A stretch of 51,938 bases of DNA from Sphingopyxis sp. (lineage in GTDB: Bacteria > Pseudomonadota > Alphaproteobacteria > Sphingomonadales > Sphingomonadaceae): contig JACEST010000002.1 in assembly GCA_013911715.1 (NCBI GenBank), positions 1 to 51,938 of the forward strand, read 5' to 3'. Below, piece by piece: positions 15,658 through 24,183 of this stretch. The notes under the pieces were generated by a model. It searched no databases, had not been told where the DNA came from, and was given only the letters and a program-made list of their open reading frames with translations. A program made the position numbers and the translations under genes. Position 1 is the stretch's first letter, and each line of letters opens with the position of its first letter.

Positions 15658-18542
15658 TTGGGGGCTTTGTCGCTGACCGCGCGTACGATCAACAGCCGTT
15701 CATCGGTCAGATATTTGCGCGCTGCTGCCTGCAAATCTGCCGCTCTGATCTTCTCGACCATAGGAATGCCCTGGCGGTCGCGGTCCAGCCGTTCGGGACG
15801 GCTGGCGGCAAAACCGACGCTGTTCAGCCAATAGCTGTTCTCGCGCCGCGCCTTGATCATATTTTCCAGCAGCGGCTTGCGCGCCCGGTCGATCAGGTCG
15901 GCGCTCGGCGGAGCAGCGGCCAGATCGGCTGCCACCTTGCGGATTGCCGCTTCGGTCGCCGCCACATCGGCAATATCGACGTTCGCGCCGGCAAAAATAT
16001 GCCCGAAACCGGGGTAAAGCGTCGACAAATCGGTCCTGACATCCGCCCCATAGGTCTTGCCAAGGCGCTCACGCAGTTCATCGGTCAGGGCGATTTGCAA
16101 GACGCGCGCCAGCAAATCGATGTGCAGCGCCTCGGTTAAGTCGCTATCGTCCCGCGCATCCCAATAGAGCCGCACTTCGGCCTGATCCGCCGGCCCCTTG
16201 TGGATCAGCGTGCGCGGCGCGCGGTTGGACGCAAAAGCGCGTTGGCGCGCGTCCGCCCATGCGGCAAAGCTGGCATTGCGCTCGGGCAGCGCCCCAAAGG
16301 TCGAAGCAATGGCAGCAATGGCGGCGTCTTCCTGAATGTCGCCGACAATGCCGATTTCAATCGCCCCGCGCGCCAGCATATCGGCACTTGCGGTGCGGAC
16401 GCCATCCCAATCGAGCGTCAACAGCTTTTCCAGCGGCGGCGTCGCCACGCGCGGATCGTCATTGGCCAAAATGCCGGGCACATCGCGCGCCAGCACCGCC
16501 GACGGGGTCGCATCATTGGCAGCATATTGCTGGGGCAGGACGCGTCGGACCAACGCCAGACCATCGGCGCGCCAGCCCGGTTGCGTCAGGAAAGCGGCAA
16601 ACAGCTGCGCCTGCAATGGCAAATCCTTGGGCGTGGTCGTGGCCGACCCGCCAAAGCCGAAATCGGTGCTGCCCCAAGCCGCCGATACTGAGCGGCCAGC
16701 AAGAATGGATTGCAAATCGGAAAAGCTGTGCGCGCCAAGTCCGCCGACGACGAGCGCCGCACCAAGCGCGACGCGCGTCGGATCTTCGCGCGTTGCCAGC
16801 GCATTGCCGCCATCGACACGTACCGTGATGGCGACGCGGTCGGCCTGAAAATCGGTCCGCTTGATGTTCAGCATCACATTGTTGGCAAAGCGCACCCGGC
16901 GAATATCCAGGTCGGCCACCCGTTCGTCGGCCACAACCCTGCCCGGTGCGCCGAAGTCGGTATAGGCAAAGGTCGCCGACGCCTGCGACGCCGGCGGAGC
17001 CACGGCCACCGCCGTCGCCTGACGCCATGCCGCCAGCACGGCATCGGCGCCGCCGTCAACCGGGGCCTTGGCCGTCACGCGCACCAGCGGTTCGCCATAA
17101 CCGGCATGGCGTTCGCGGAACGCAGCGCTGACCGAGGCGGCGGTCAGCGTCGGCGCAACTTCTGCAAACAGATCGCGCGCGACTTCGGGGCGCGAAAAAA
17201 CGGCGCGTCCGTCGCCGTCAACCATGGCGAGCAAGCCGCCAGCCAGCCCCCCTCTGCGCCTGGTGCTGACCCCGGTCACCGCATTTTCCAGCGCCGTGCG
17301 CCGGTTGGCGATCACTTCAGCCAGCTCGGCATCGGTAAAGCCATGCTGCAATGCACGCCGCCATTCGGCGTCGACCAGCGCCAGGGCAGCGCGCCATTCG
17401 CCCTGCTTTGCAGCGGCGGCGACACTGGCCTGATCAACCGTGTCCCACGCCCGTGTGGTGTTAAAGCTTGCGCCTTGAATCGGCGAATCTTCGGCCAGCG
17501 CCAGCTTTTCAAAGCGGCGGTTCAGGATGGCGGCACCCAGCGTTTCGGCGATGCTCTGCGTCCGCCGTGCGCGCGTATCAGCTTCAAAGGCCCATGGCCG
17601 TGTGGCCGTCAGCGACACGGTGTCGGCAATCGCCGGGTCGACATAGATGTCGGCGGCGGCGCGGCGTTTGGCATCGGGCTTGCCAATGTCGGGGTCGGGG
17701 CCATTAACGCCGCGCCCCTGCCAGTCGGCAAAGCGCGCCTTGATCTTGGCCTCCATCGCCGCGACGTCAAAATCGCCGACGATGACCAGGCTGGCCCGCT
17801 CGGGACGATAATAAGCGTCGTAAAAATCACGCAGTCGCTGCGCGGGAGCGCCGCGGAGGACCTCCTCCGTACCGACGGGCAGACGATCCTTCAGCGTCAT
17901 ATTGGGGAAGTAAAAGCCGAGCGACGCGATGGCATTGCGCAGCTGAAATGTATCACGCACGCGCCGTTCGGACAGGATCACGCCGCGCTCGCGGTCAACC
18001 GCCGCCGGATTTATCGTCAGCTCGCTCGCCGTCTCGCGCATCAGCATCAGGCCAGTATCGACCAGATCGTCGCTGGCATTGGGCAAGTCGAGCAAATAGG
18101 TGGTCGTATCAAAGCCGGTCGAGGCGTTGGTATCCGCGCCGAACGCCAGGCCCTTGCGCTCGAGCAGTTTCACCATCTCGCCTTCGGGCACATTGGTGGA
18201 ACCGTTAAACGCCATATGCTCCAGAAAATGGGCCAGCCCGCGCTGGTCCTCGGCCTCGGCCAGGCTGCCGACATCAAAGTGAAAACGGATCAGCACGCTG
18301 TCCTTGGGCGTCGCGTTCGCCATCAGCGCATATTTCATGCCGTTGGACAGCACGCCTAGCCTGACCGCAGGGTCGAGCGGAATGTCGCTCTGGCTGAGGC
18401 CCCATGCCTTGGCGGCGGCATCCTGTGGATTGACCAGCGCGGGCGCAGTAAGGGCGGGCTGGGCCTGCTGCGCAACCGCTGCAGTGCAGCCGGAGAGGAG
18501 CAGGGTGAGGGCGGCAACGACCGCAGCGCGTGATTTGAGCAT
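15654..18542 (-). CDS. M16-family zinc peptidase, double-domain lipoprotein
   Basis: A 962-residue insulinase-like metallopeptidase. It carries the inverted zinc motif H105-F-L-E-H109 (in GLAHFLEHMAFNGS), with the downstream glutamate in the ERGVILSE region, as in PqqL-type enzymes. The N-terminus is a lipoprotein signal (LLLSGC, Cys19). I chose the ATG at 18542 because this puts the signal peptide first and has TAGG upstream; an upstream in-frame ATG at 18572 adds a stray decapeptide. A catalytic and an inactive half are expected. It would degrade peptides at the cell envelope. Confidence 0.88.
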   Translation of the reverse strand: MLKSRAAVVAALTLLLSGCTAAVAQQAQPALTAPALVNPQDAAAKAWGLSQSDIPLDPAVRLGVLSNGMKYALMANATPKDSVLIRFHFDVGSLAEAEDQRGLAHFLEHMAFNGSTNVPEGEMVKLLERKGLAFGADTNASTGFDTTTYLLDLPNASDDLVDTGLMLMRETASELTINPAAVDRERGVILSERRVRDTFQLRNAIASLGFYFPNMTLKDRLPVGTEEVLRGAPAQRLRDFYDAYYRPERASLVIVGDFDVAAMEAKIKARFADWQGRGVNGPDPDIGKPDAKRRAAADIYVDPAIADTVSLTATRPWAFEADTRARRTQSIAETLGAAILNRRFEKLALAEDSPIQGASFNTTRAWDTVDQASVAAAAKQGEWRAALALVDAEWRRALQHGFTDAELAEVIANRRTALENAVTGVSTRRRGGLAGGLLAMVDGDGRAVFSRPEVARDLFAEVAPTLTAASVSAAFRERHAGYGEPLVRVTAKAPVDGGADAVLAAWRQATAVAVAPPASQASATFAYTDFGAPGRVVADERVADLDIRRVRFANNVMLNIKRTDFQADRVAITVRVDGGNALATREDPTRVALGAALVVGGLGAHSFSDLQSILAGRSVSAAWGSTDFGFGGSATTTPKDLPLQAQLFAAFLTQPGWRADGLALVRRVLPQQYAANDATPSAVLARDVPGILANDDPRVATPPLEKLLTLDWDGVRTASADMLARGAIEIGIVGDIQEDAAIAAIASTFGALPERNASFAAWADARQRAFASNRAPRTLIHKGPADQAEVRLYWDARDDSDLTEALHIDLLARVLQIALTDELRERLGKTYGADVRTDLSTLYPGFGHIFAGANVDIADVAATEAAIRKVAADLAAAPPSADLIDRARKPLLENMIKARRENSYWLNSVGFAASRPERLDRDRQGIPMVEKIRAADLQAAARKYLTDERLLIVRAVSDKAPK

Positions 18543-18661
18543 CGGGCCTAAGTGACGGGCGAAGCGGGTCACGTCAAGTGGACTTTGATGTTATCGCCGA
18601 ACAAAAATTTAAACTTTTCCTCCTATTGCTGAGGTCGATGGTCGGTTTGGGAGTGGCCCCG

Positions 18662-19198
18662 ATGCGTTTGCTGTTTTTGACACCATTGTTACTCGCGCTT
18701 GGCGCATGCGGCGGGATGGATAGCCTTAAGGAACTCGCCAAAACCGAGATCAGCGTCAACGCCCCGCGCGACGAGGTGTTCGACACAGCGTTCAATGTCG
18801 ACGAACTGGCCGAATCATTGTCGCTGGTCAGCAACACCGGCACCGACCAGCAATTTGAAATGATCGTCGACGAACAAACGCCGGGTTGGGAAGCGATGAA
18901 GCCCGACGCCGTGCCGTTCGCCAGGAAAATCAAGGTCACGATGACCTTGGAAGACCGGCGCGACGCCAAGCTGCGCTATTCGATCAACGATGGGGCGGTT
19001 AAAACCGGCGTGACCTGGCATTTTGAAGATGTGCCGGGCGGCGGCACCAAAGTGTCGTTCGACCTGATGCCGCTCGAGGGCGATCGTACCGAGGGGCTGA
19101 CCATCAACCGGCTCGAACTGCGCCAGCTGGCGCGCAAGTCGCTCGACAAGATCGAGCGCATGGCCAAGGATCGCGGGCCCGCAACGATCAACGGTTAA
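18662..19198 (+). CDS. Lipoprotein of unknown function, SRPBCC-like
   Basis: A 178-residue protein with signal peptide MRLLFLTPLLLALGAC (lipobox LGAC, Cys16). The mature region resembles a polyketide-cyclase/START-type ligand-binding fold (NAPRDEVFDTAFNVDELAES, GVTWHFEDVPGGGTKVSFDL), but the resemblance is weak. GGGAG sits at good spacing before the ATG at 18662; upstream in-frame ATGs would place residues before the signal peptide. It diverges from the M16 gene. Confidence 0.65.
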   Translation: MRLLFLTPLLLALGACGGMDSLKELAKTEISVNAPRDEVFDTAFNVDELAESLSLVSNTGTDQQFEMIVDEQTPGWEAMKPDAVPFARKIKVTMTLEDRRDAKLRYSINDGAVKTGVTWHFEDVPGGGTKVSFDLMPLEGDRTEGLTINRLELRQLARKSLDKIERMAKDRGPATING

Positions 19199-19303
19199 CC
19201 TCTTTCCGTTGCAAAAACGAACTGAGGGCGCTTGCAACTCGGCGCGCCATCCACCACTTTGGAAGTGAGTGGAATCGGCCGCGTCGAGAAGAGGAACAAA
19301 CCC

Positions 19304-20740
19304 ATGAGCGATACGGAAACGCATCTGAAACAGCATTATATCGGCGGCAAATGGGTCGACAGCATCGGCGGCACACCGCACCAAGTGATCAACCCGGCGA
19401 CCGAAGAAGCCTGCACCACCATCACCATGGGCACGGCGGCCGACGTCGATGCAGCGGTTGCGGCGGCCAAAGAAGCGTTCAAATCCTTCAGCCAAACCAG
19501 CCGCGAAGATCGCCTCGCGCTGCTGGGCCGGATCGTCGAGGAATATAAGAAACGCAGTGCTGACCTTGCCAAATCGATGGCGACGGAAATGGGCGCGCCG
19601 CTCAGCTTTGCCCAGATGGCGCAAGTCGGTGCCGGTATTGGCGGCTTCATGGGCACCATCGCCGCGCTCAAAGATTTCAGCTTCACCGAAAAATATCCGA
19701 ACGGCATCGTCGCCTATGAACCCATTGGCGTCGTCGGCATGATTACGCCGTGGAACTGGCCGCTGAACCAGATCGCGCTCAAAGTCGCGCCCGCGCTTGC
19801 GGCGGGCAACACGATGATCCTCAAACCATCCGAAGAATGCCCCGGCAACGCCACCATTTTCGCCGAAATCCTCGACGCCGCGGGCGTGCCGCCGGGCGTG
19901 TTTAACCTCGTTCAGGGCGATGGACCAACGGTGGGCGCAGCGATCGCCGCGCACCCCGGCATCGACATGGTCAGCTTTACCGGGTCCACCCGCGCAGGGA
20001 TTGCCGTGGCGGTGGCCGCGGCTCCGACCGTCAAGCGCGTCCATCAGGAACTTGGCGGCAAATCGCCCAATATCGTCCTGCCCGACGCCGATTTGATGGC
20101 GGTGCTGCCGCCGACGGTGCAGGGCGTGCTCGCCAATACGGGGCAAAGCTGCATCGCGCCGACGCGCATCCTGGTCCAGAAGGACCGTAAGGACGAAGCC
20201 GTCGCGGTCATCAAGGGCATGTTCGAGGCGGTGCAGGTTGGCGACCCCATGATGGAGGGCGGGCACCTCGGCCCCGTCGTCAACAAATCGCAGCACAGCA
20301 AAATCCAGGAGCTGATCCAGTCCGCCATCGACGAAGGCGCCAAGCTCGAAACCGGCGGCACCGGCCTGCCCGCCAACGTCAATCGCGGCTTTTACATCAA
20401 ACCGACGGTGTTTTCGGGCGTCACCCCCGACATGCGCATCGCCCGCGAAGAGGTGTTCGGCCCCGTCGCGACGATCATGGAATATGACACGATCGAGGAA
20501 GCGATCGAGATCGCCAACGACACCGAATATGGCCTGTCGAGCGTAATCAGCGGCGACCCCGCCAAGGCCGCCGCCGTCGCGCCCAAATTGCGCGCGGGCA
20601 TGGTCGCCATCAACGCCTGGGGCCCCGGCCCCGGCGCGCCGTTCGGCGGCTATAAAGCGAGCGGAAACGGCCGCGAAGGCGGCGTCTATGGCCTCAAAGA
20701 CTTCATGGAAATGAAGGCAATTGCCGGGTTGCCGGGGTAA
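19304..20740 (+). CDS. NAD(P)-dependent aldehyde dehydrogenase
   Basis: A 478-residue ALDH-superfamily enzyme oxidising an aldehyde to the acid. The catalytic Cys283 lies in NTGQSCIAPTRIL, Glu249 in VHQELGGKSPN, Asn151 in TPWNWP, and the cofactor site includes FTGSTRAG. Length and motifs fit the ordinary tetrameric family, but substrate preference cannot be read from this context. The ATG at 19304 has GAGGA upstream; an in-frame start at 19232 is not favoured. No obvious partner gene lies next to it. Confidence 0.92.
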   Translation: MSDTETHLKQHYIGGKWVDSIGGTPHQVINPATEEACTTITMGTAADVDAAVAAAKEAFKSFSQTSREDRLALLGRIVEEYKKRSADLAKSMATEMGAPLSFAQMAQVGAGIGGFMGTIAALKDFSFTEKYPNGIVAYEPIGVVGMITPWNWPLNQIALKVAPALAAGNTMILKPSEECPGNATIFAEILDAAGVPPGVFNLVQGDGPTVGAAIAAHPGIDMVSFTGSTRAGIAVAVAAAPTVKRVHQELGGKSPNIVLPDADLMAVLPPTVQGVLANTGQSCIAPTRILVQKDRKDEAVAVIKGMFEAVQVGDPMMEGGHLGPVVNKSQHSKIQELIQSAIDEGAKLETGGTGLPANVNRGFYIKPTVFSGVTPDMRIAREEVFGPVATIMEYDTIEEAIEIANDTEYGLSSVISGDPAKAAAVAPKLRAGMVAINAWGPGPGAPFGGYKASGNGREGGVYGLKDFMEMKAIAGLPG

Positions 20741-20796
20741 TCCATCCATCCTTCCCATTGCATGACAGATTCATTCAAGGCTGACGTCGCTATTGA

Positions 20797-20879
20797 CCGT
20801 CATGCTGAACTTGTTTCAGCATCCTTGGTGCGACAAGGCGCCCTTGCGCCATAGACCCTGAAACAAGTTCAGGGTGACC
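20797..20879. repeat. Palindromic repeat, CTGAAACAAGTTCAGGGTGAC type (family B)
   Basis: GTCATGCTGAACTTGTTTCA (about 20799-20818) faces CTGAAACAAGTTCAGGGTGA (about 20858-20877). A diverged copy is at 43293-43386. It lies downstream of the aldehyde dehydrogenase. The rest of 20741-21019 holds nothing I can support. Confidence 0.8.
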
Positions 20880-21019
20880 GAAGGCGGGGACATGGAATAC
20901 CGTGTCCCCGGCGCAATGCTGCCGGGGTGGCGATGTCGCTTGGCTCCTTGGCACCCTTGGCGTGACGCCAGCATGGAAATTGCTGGCCGATCCGGCGGAA
21001 CCCCGGCGGCTCGAATCCA

Positions 21020-21274
21020 TTACGGCCCGGCAATCTCGTCCCCCACAGGCGGCGCTTCACGCTTGGCCTTGTCCAGAAAGGGCAGCATGTCCTGCGGGCG
21101 CGCCTTGCCTGCGCGCTGCGCCAGAAAATCGGCAGCCGTTTCCACCACGCCAATCTTCTGCGCGATAGCCACCGAGATCCACTGGTTGAGCGACACGCCA
21201 TCTTCCTTGGCGAGCCGTGCCGCCGCAGCCTTGACCGACGCTGGCAGTTTGAGGGGGTATGATGCCTTGCTCAT
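21020..21274 (-). CDS. Ribbon-helix-helix (HicB-like) protein, no toxin beside it
   Basis: An 84-residue protein beginning MSKASYPLKLPASVKAAAAR, followed by LAKEDGVSLNQWISVAIAQK. This is the usual RHH pattern of HicB-like or Arc-type DNA-binding antitoxins. No toxin ORF is adjacent on the same strand, so it could be an orphan antitoxin or a chromosomal regulator. The C-terminal 35 residues are polar and unrecognised. Confidence 0.65.
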   Translation of the reverse strand: MSKASYPLKLPASVKAAAARLAKEDGVSLNQWISVAIAQKIGVVETAADFLAQRAGKARPQDMLPFLDKAKREAPPVGDEIAGP

Positions 21275-21381
21275 GTCCGTAGCTCCTTCAACAATTCATC
21301 GGGCCGCACAATGCTCAATCCGAACATTGCCGTGCGCACCGACGCATTGCCTTGTCCCGCGCACGCGCTAATCCTTTGCTC

Positions 21382-22338
21382 ATGACCCTCGCTCTCACCA
21401 TCGCGCTCCTCTTCCTTGTCGGCTATGCCAGCCAGCGCAGCGGGGTGTGCATGGTCCGCGCGGCGCGCGAGGTGATTGAGCGGCGGCGGGTGCATCGGCT
21501 CGCCGGGTTTCTGCTCGCGGCGGCAAGTGCCATGCTGGTGATGGCGATGGCGGACGCCGCCGGGGCGCGGCCCTTTACCACCATTTTGGGAGCGCCGCCC
21601 GATGGGTTGGCGGTGGTGGGAGGCGTGATTTTCGGGCTCGGCACGCGGCTCAGCGGCCACTGCGCCATCGGCACGCTCGCCGCGCTGACGGCGGGCGAAG
21701 TGTCGCGCATCGCCTCGCTCGCGGCAATGTTTGTCGCGGCCATCCTGCTGGGTCCCCATATGTCGCAGGCAGCTTTGATGCTGCCAGCGCGGACGCCGCA
21801 AATCTCGCCGCTGGCTAACAATGTGCTGCTGGCGTTTGGCGTGGGCGGAACATTGGCGCTGATCGCGGCAACTTATCTCTACCGCCGCCTTGGCTGGCGC
21901 AAGCCGCGCGGCGGCTGGTCGCCGCTGGTGGCGATGACGCTGATTGGCGCGGCGTCGGGCACATTGTTCGCGCTCGACCAGCAATGGGTCTACACTAGCC
22001 GTATCGCCGAAGTCGCTTATGGCGAAGTCGCTTTCTCGGTCGGCACCGTTGCCGGTCCCCTGGCGCTGATCGCCGGGATGGTCATAGCGGCGGTCATCGG
22101 CGGCATGTTCCGCCTGCAATGGGGCACCATCGGCCAATGGGCGGCGGCGGCGGGCGGCGGCCTGCTGATGGGGCTTGGCGCGACATTGGTGCCCGGCGGC
22201 AACGACACGATGCTGTTCACCGGCATCCCGCTGCTGCTCCCCAATTTGCTCGCCGCCTACGCTGCTTTTTTCGTGACTTTGTGGGTGGGGCTCCGGGTTG
22301 GCAAGCCGACCACGCCGGCGCGTGACATGGGGATGTGA
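21382..22338 (+). CDS. YeeE/YedE (TsuA-like) thiosulfate/sulfur transporter
   Basis: A 318-residue inner-membrane protein of roughly nine segments. The family's conserved cysteine motifs appear as SQRSGVCMVRAARE (Cys23) and GLGTRLSGHCAIGTLAAL (Cys94), with a related NDTMLFTGIP segment near the C-terminus. YeeE-type proteins import thiosulfate or related sulfur compounds through cysteine relays. I used the ATG at 21382, the start of the first membrane segment. No TusA partner is visible, so the substrate is inferred from family only. Confidence 0.82.
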   Translation: MTLALTIALLFLVGYASQRSGVCMVRAAREVIERRRVHRLAGFLLAAASAMLVMAMADAAGARPFTTILGAPPDGLAVVGGVIFGLGTRLSGHCAIGTLAALTAGEVSRIASLAAMFVAAILLGPHMSQAALMLPARTPQISPLANNVLLAFGVGGTLALIAATYLYRRLGWRKPRGGWSPLVAMTLIGAASGTLFALDQQWVYTSRIAEVAYGEVAFSVGTVAGPLALIAGMVIAAVIGGMFRLQWGTIGQWAAAAGGGLLMGLGATLVPGGNDTMLFTGIPLLLPNLLAAYAAFFVTLWVGLRVGKPTTPARDMGM

Positions 22339-22392
22339 GGCCGTCACCGTGCCACGTTGGAAAATGCCGCCCGCTCGGCTAAGCCCCGCGCC

Positions 22393-23619
22393 ATGACCGC
22401 CCGCTCGCCGCTCGCCCCCTCTGCCTTCCCCGACCTGCCAACCATTGGCGGCGTCACGCTGCGCATTGCGTGCGCCCAATATAAGGCGTGGGACCGCTGC
22501 GACCTGACGTTCGTGGAGCTTGCCCCTGGCACGGCGGTGGCAGGAGTGTTTACGCAAAGCCTGTGCCCCAGCAGCGAAGTGGAGATGGGCCGCGAACAGG
22601 TGAAGGGCGGCACCGCGCGCGCAGTGATCGTCAACGCGGGCAACGCTAACGCCTTTACCGGCTATCGCGGACGCGAAGCGGTCGAGGCGATCATGCGCCA
22701 AGTGGCGGGCCATCTGGGCTGCGCGCAAAGCGAAGTCTTCGTCTGCTCGACCGGGGTGATCGGTGTGCCGCTGCCGCAGGACAAGGCGCGCGCCGGGGTG
22801 ACCGCCGCGCTCACCGCGCCGCCCTGTTCGTGGGAAGAAGCGGCGACAACCATCACCACCACCGACACCTTCCCCAAGGGCGCGAGCGCCGCCGCAATGC
22901 TGGGCAGCACGCGGGTGCAGGTCGCGGGAATCGTCAAGGGCAGCGGGATGATTGCGCCCGACATGGCGACCATGCTCGGCTATATCTTCACCGACGCAGC
23001 AGTTGCGCCTGCGCTGTTGCAGGACATGCTGACACGGGCAACAGCGGGCACGTTCAACGCCATCACCGTCGACAGCGACACTTCGACCAGCGACACCGTG
23101 CTGTTGTTCGCGACCGGCGCGGCGGGCAATCCGGTGCTGACGACTTGGGACAGCCCCGGCGCCGATGCGCTTTACGCCGCGATGCACGCCGTTGCGCTCG
23201 AACTCGCCCAGCTCGTCGTGCGCGATGGCGAGGGTGCGTCGAAATTCATTACTATCAGCGTGACCGGCGCGGTGAGTGACGCGAGCGCCAAGCGTATTGC
23301 GCTCAGCATCGCCAATTCGCCGCTCGTCAAGACCGCGATCGCGGGCGAGGACGCCAATTGGGGCCGCGTCGTCATGGCGGTGGGCAAAGCGGGCGAGCCC
23401 GCCGACCGCGACAAGCTGAGCATCCGCTTCGGCGACACCCAGGTCGCGCGCGATGGCCTGCCGGTCGACGGCTATGACGAAGCCCCGGTCGCCGCGCACC
23501 TCAAGGGCCAGAACATCCGTATCGGCGTCGACATTGGCCTCGGCGAAGGCCGCGCCACCGTGTGGACCTGCGACCTCACCCACGGCTATATCAGCATCAA
23601 CGCCGACTATCGCAGCTAG
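22393..23619 (+). CDS. argJ: Bifunctional ornithine acetyltransferase / N-acetylglutamate synthase
   Basis: A 408-residue ArgJ. It self-cleaves before the nucleophile Thr193 in KGSGMIAPDMATMLGY (the Ala192/Thr193 bond), giving alpha and beta chains. Further landmarks are NAGNANAFTG (81-90), CSTGVIGVPLP (118-128) and SDTSTSDTVLL. It recycles the acetyl group of N-acetylornithine to glutamate in arginine synthesis. The start at 22393 was preferred over an upstream TTG (22357), whose extra residues are unlike ArgJ. Confidence 0.96.
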   Translation: MTARSPLAPSAFPDLPTIGGVTLRIACAQYKAWDRCDLTFVELAPGTAVAGVFTQSLCPSSEVEMGREQVKGGTARAVIVNAGNANAFTGYRGREAVEAIMRQVAGHLGCAQSEVFVCSTGVIGVPLPQDKARAGVTAALTAPPCSWEEAATTITTTDTFPKGASAAAMLGSTRVQVAGIVKGSGMIAPDMATMLGYIFTDAAVAPALLQDMLTRATAGTFNAITVDSDTSTSDTVLLFATGAAGNPVLTTWDSPGADALYAAMHAVALELAQLVVRDGEGASKFITISVTGAVSDASAKRIALSIANSPLVKTAIAGEDANWGRVVMAVGKAGEPADRDKLSIRFGDTQVARDGLPVDGYDEAPVAAHLKGQNIRIGVDIGLGEGRATVWTCDLTHGYISINADYRS

Positions 23620-23653
23620 CTCACGGTCGACGCCGCGTGCCAAGCCCATCCCT

Positions 23654-23725
23654 CGTCATCCCGGACTTGATCCGGGATAACAAGCCGACTGTGGTGCGTT
23701 ATCCCGGATCGAGTCCGGGATGACG
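23654..23725. repeat. Palindromic repeat, CGTCATCCCGGA type (family C)
   Basis: CGTCATCCCGGACTTGATCC (about 23654-23673) and ATCCCGGATCGAGTCCGGGA (about 23701-23720) mark two facing half-sites in the argJ-trxA gap. A half copy is at 35277-35307. The C-type hairpin carries no T run. Confidence 0.8.
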
Positions 23726-23736
23726 ATTTGGTCAGA

Positions 23737-24057
23737 TTATAGCGCGCCCTCAAGCCACCCTTTGAGCGCGCTCTTCGGCGCGGCGCCGACCTTGGTATCG
23801 GCGATCTCGCCATTTTTGAACAGGATCATCGTCGGGATGCCGCGCACGCCATATTTGGCGGGGGCATCGGGATGATCGTCGATATTGAGCTTGGCGACCA
23901 CGACCTGCCCCGCCAGTTCATCCGAAATTTCTTCAAGGCTGGGGCCGATCATCTTGCACGGGCCGCACCATTCGGCCCAGAAATCGACGAGCACGGGGAC
24001 GCTGCTGTCGATCACATCGGCCTGAAAGCTGGCGTCGGTAATGGCCTTGGTCGGCAT
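23737..24057 (-). CDS. trxA: Thioredoxin
   Basis: A 106-residue thioredoxin with the active site WCGPC (30-34) and the conserved cis-Pro in [12 protein letters not shown]. It is a general cytosolic protein-disulfide reductant. AGGAG sits ahead of the ATG at 24057; a longer frame upstream comes from a repeat and is rejected. It is the last gene of the ahcY-divL-tsaE-amgK-murU-addB-addA-trxA run on the minus strand. Confidence 0.97.
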   Translation of the reverse strand: MPTKAITDASFQADVIDSSVPVLVDFWAEWCGPCKMIGPSLEEISDELAGQVVVAKLNIDDHPDAPAKYGVRGIPTMILFKNGEIADTKVGAAPKSALKGWLEGAL

Positions 24058-24085
24058 GAGAATTCTCCTGAAAAACCCAGATTTT

Positions 24086-24169
24086 CCGTTCATGTCGAGC
24101 GAAGTCGAGACACCCCGCGCCATTGCGCCATGCTGCGGGGCCTCTCGACTTCGCTCGAGGCGAACGGGG
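24086..24169. repeat. Palindromic intergenic repeat, family A
   Basis: GTCGAGCGAAGTCGAGACA (about 24094-24112) faces CTCGACTTCGCTCGAGGCGA (about 24143-24162). It lies between addA and trxA, in a run of genes otherwise transcribed together. Confidence 0.85.
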
Positions 24170-24183
24170 TTGCTGCGATATAG

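Noticed and set aside
16710-18359. 549-residue open frame antisense to the M16 peptidase
   Set aside because: Composition is that of a reverse-strand shadow; the M16 frame has clear catalytic motifs and a lipoprotein signal.
18815-20758. 647-residue open frame antisense to the aldehyde dehydrogenase and lipoprotein genes
   Set aside because: Both genes on the other strand carry recognisable motifs; this frame does not.
21271-23649. 792-residue open frame antisense to the YeeE/YedE transporter and argJ
   Set aside because: Shadow frame crossing two real genes, with no recognisable domain.
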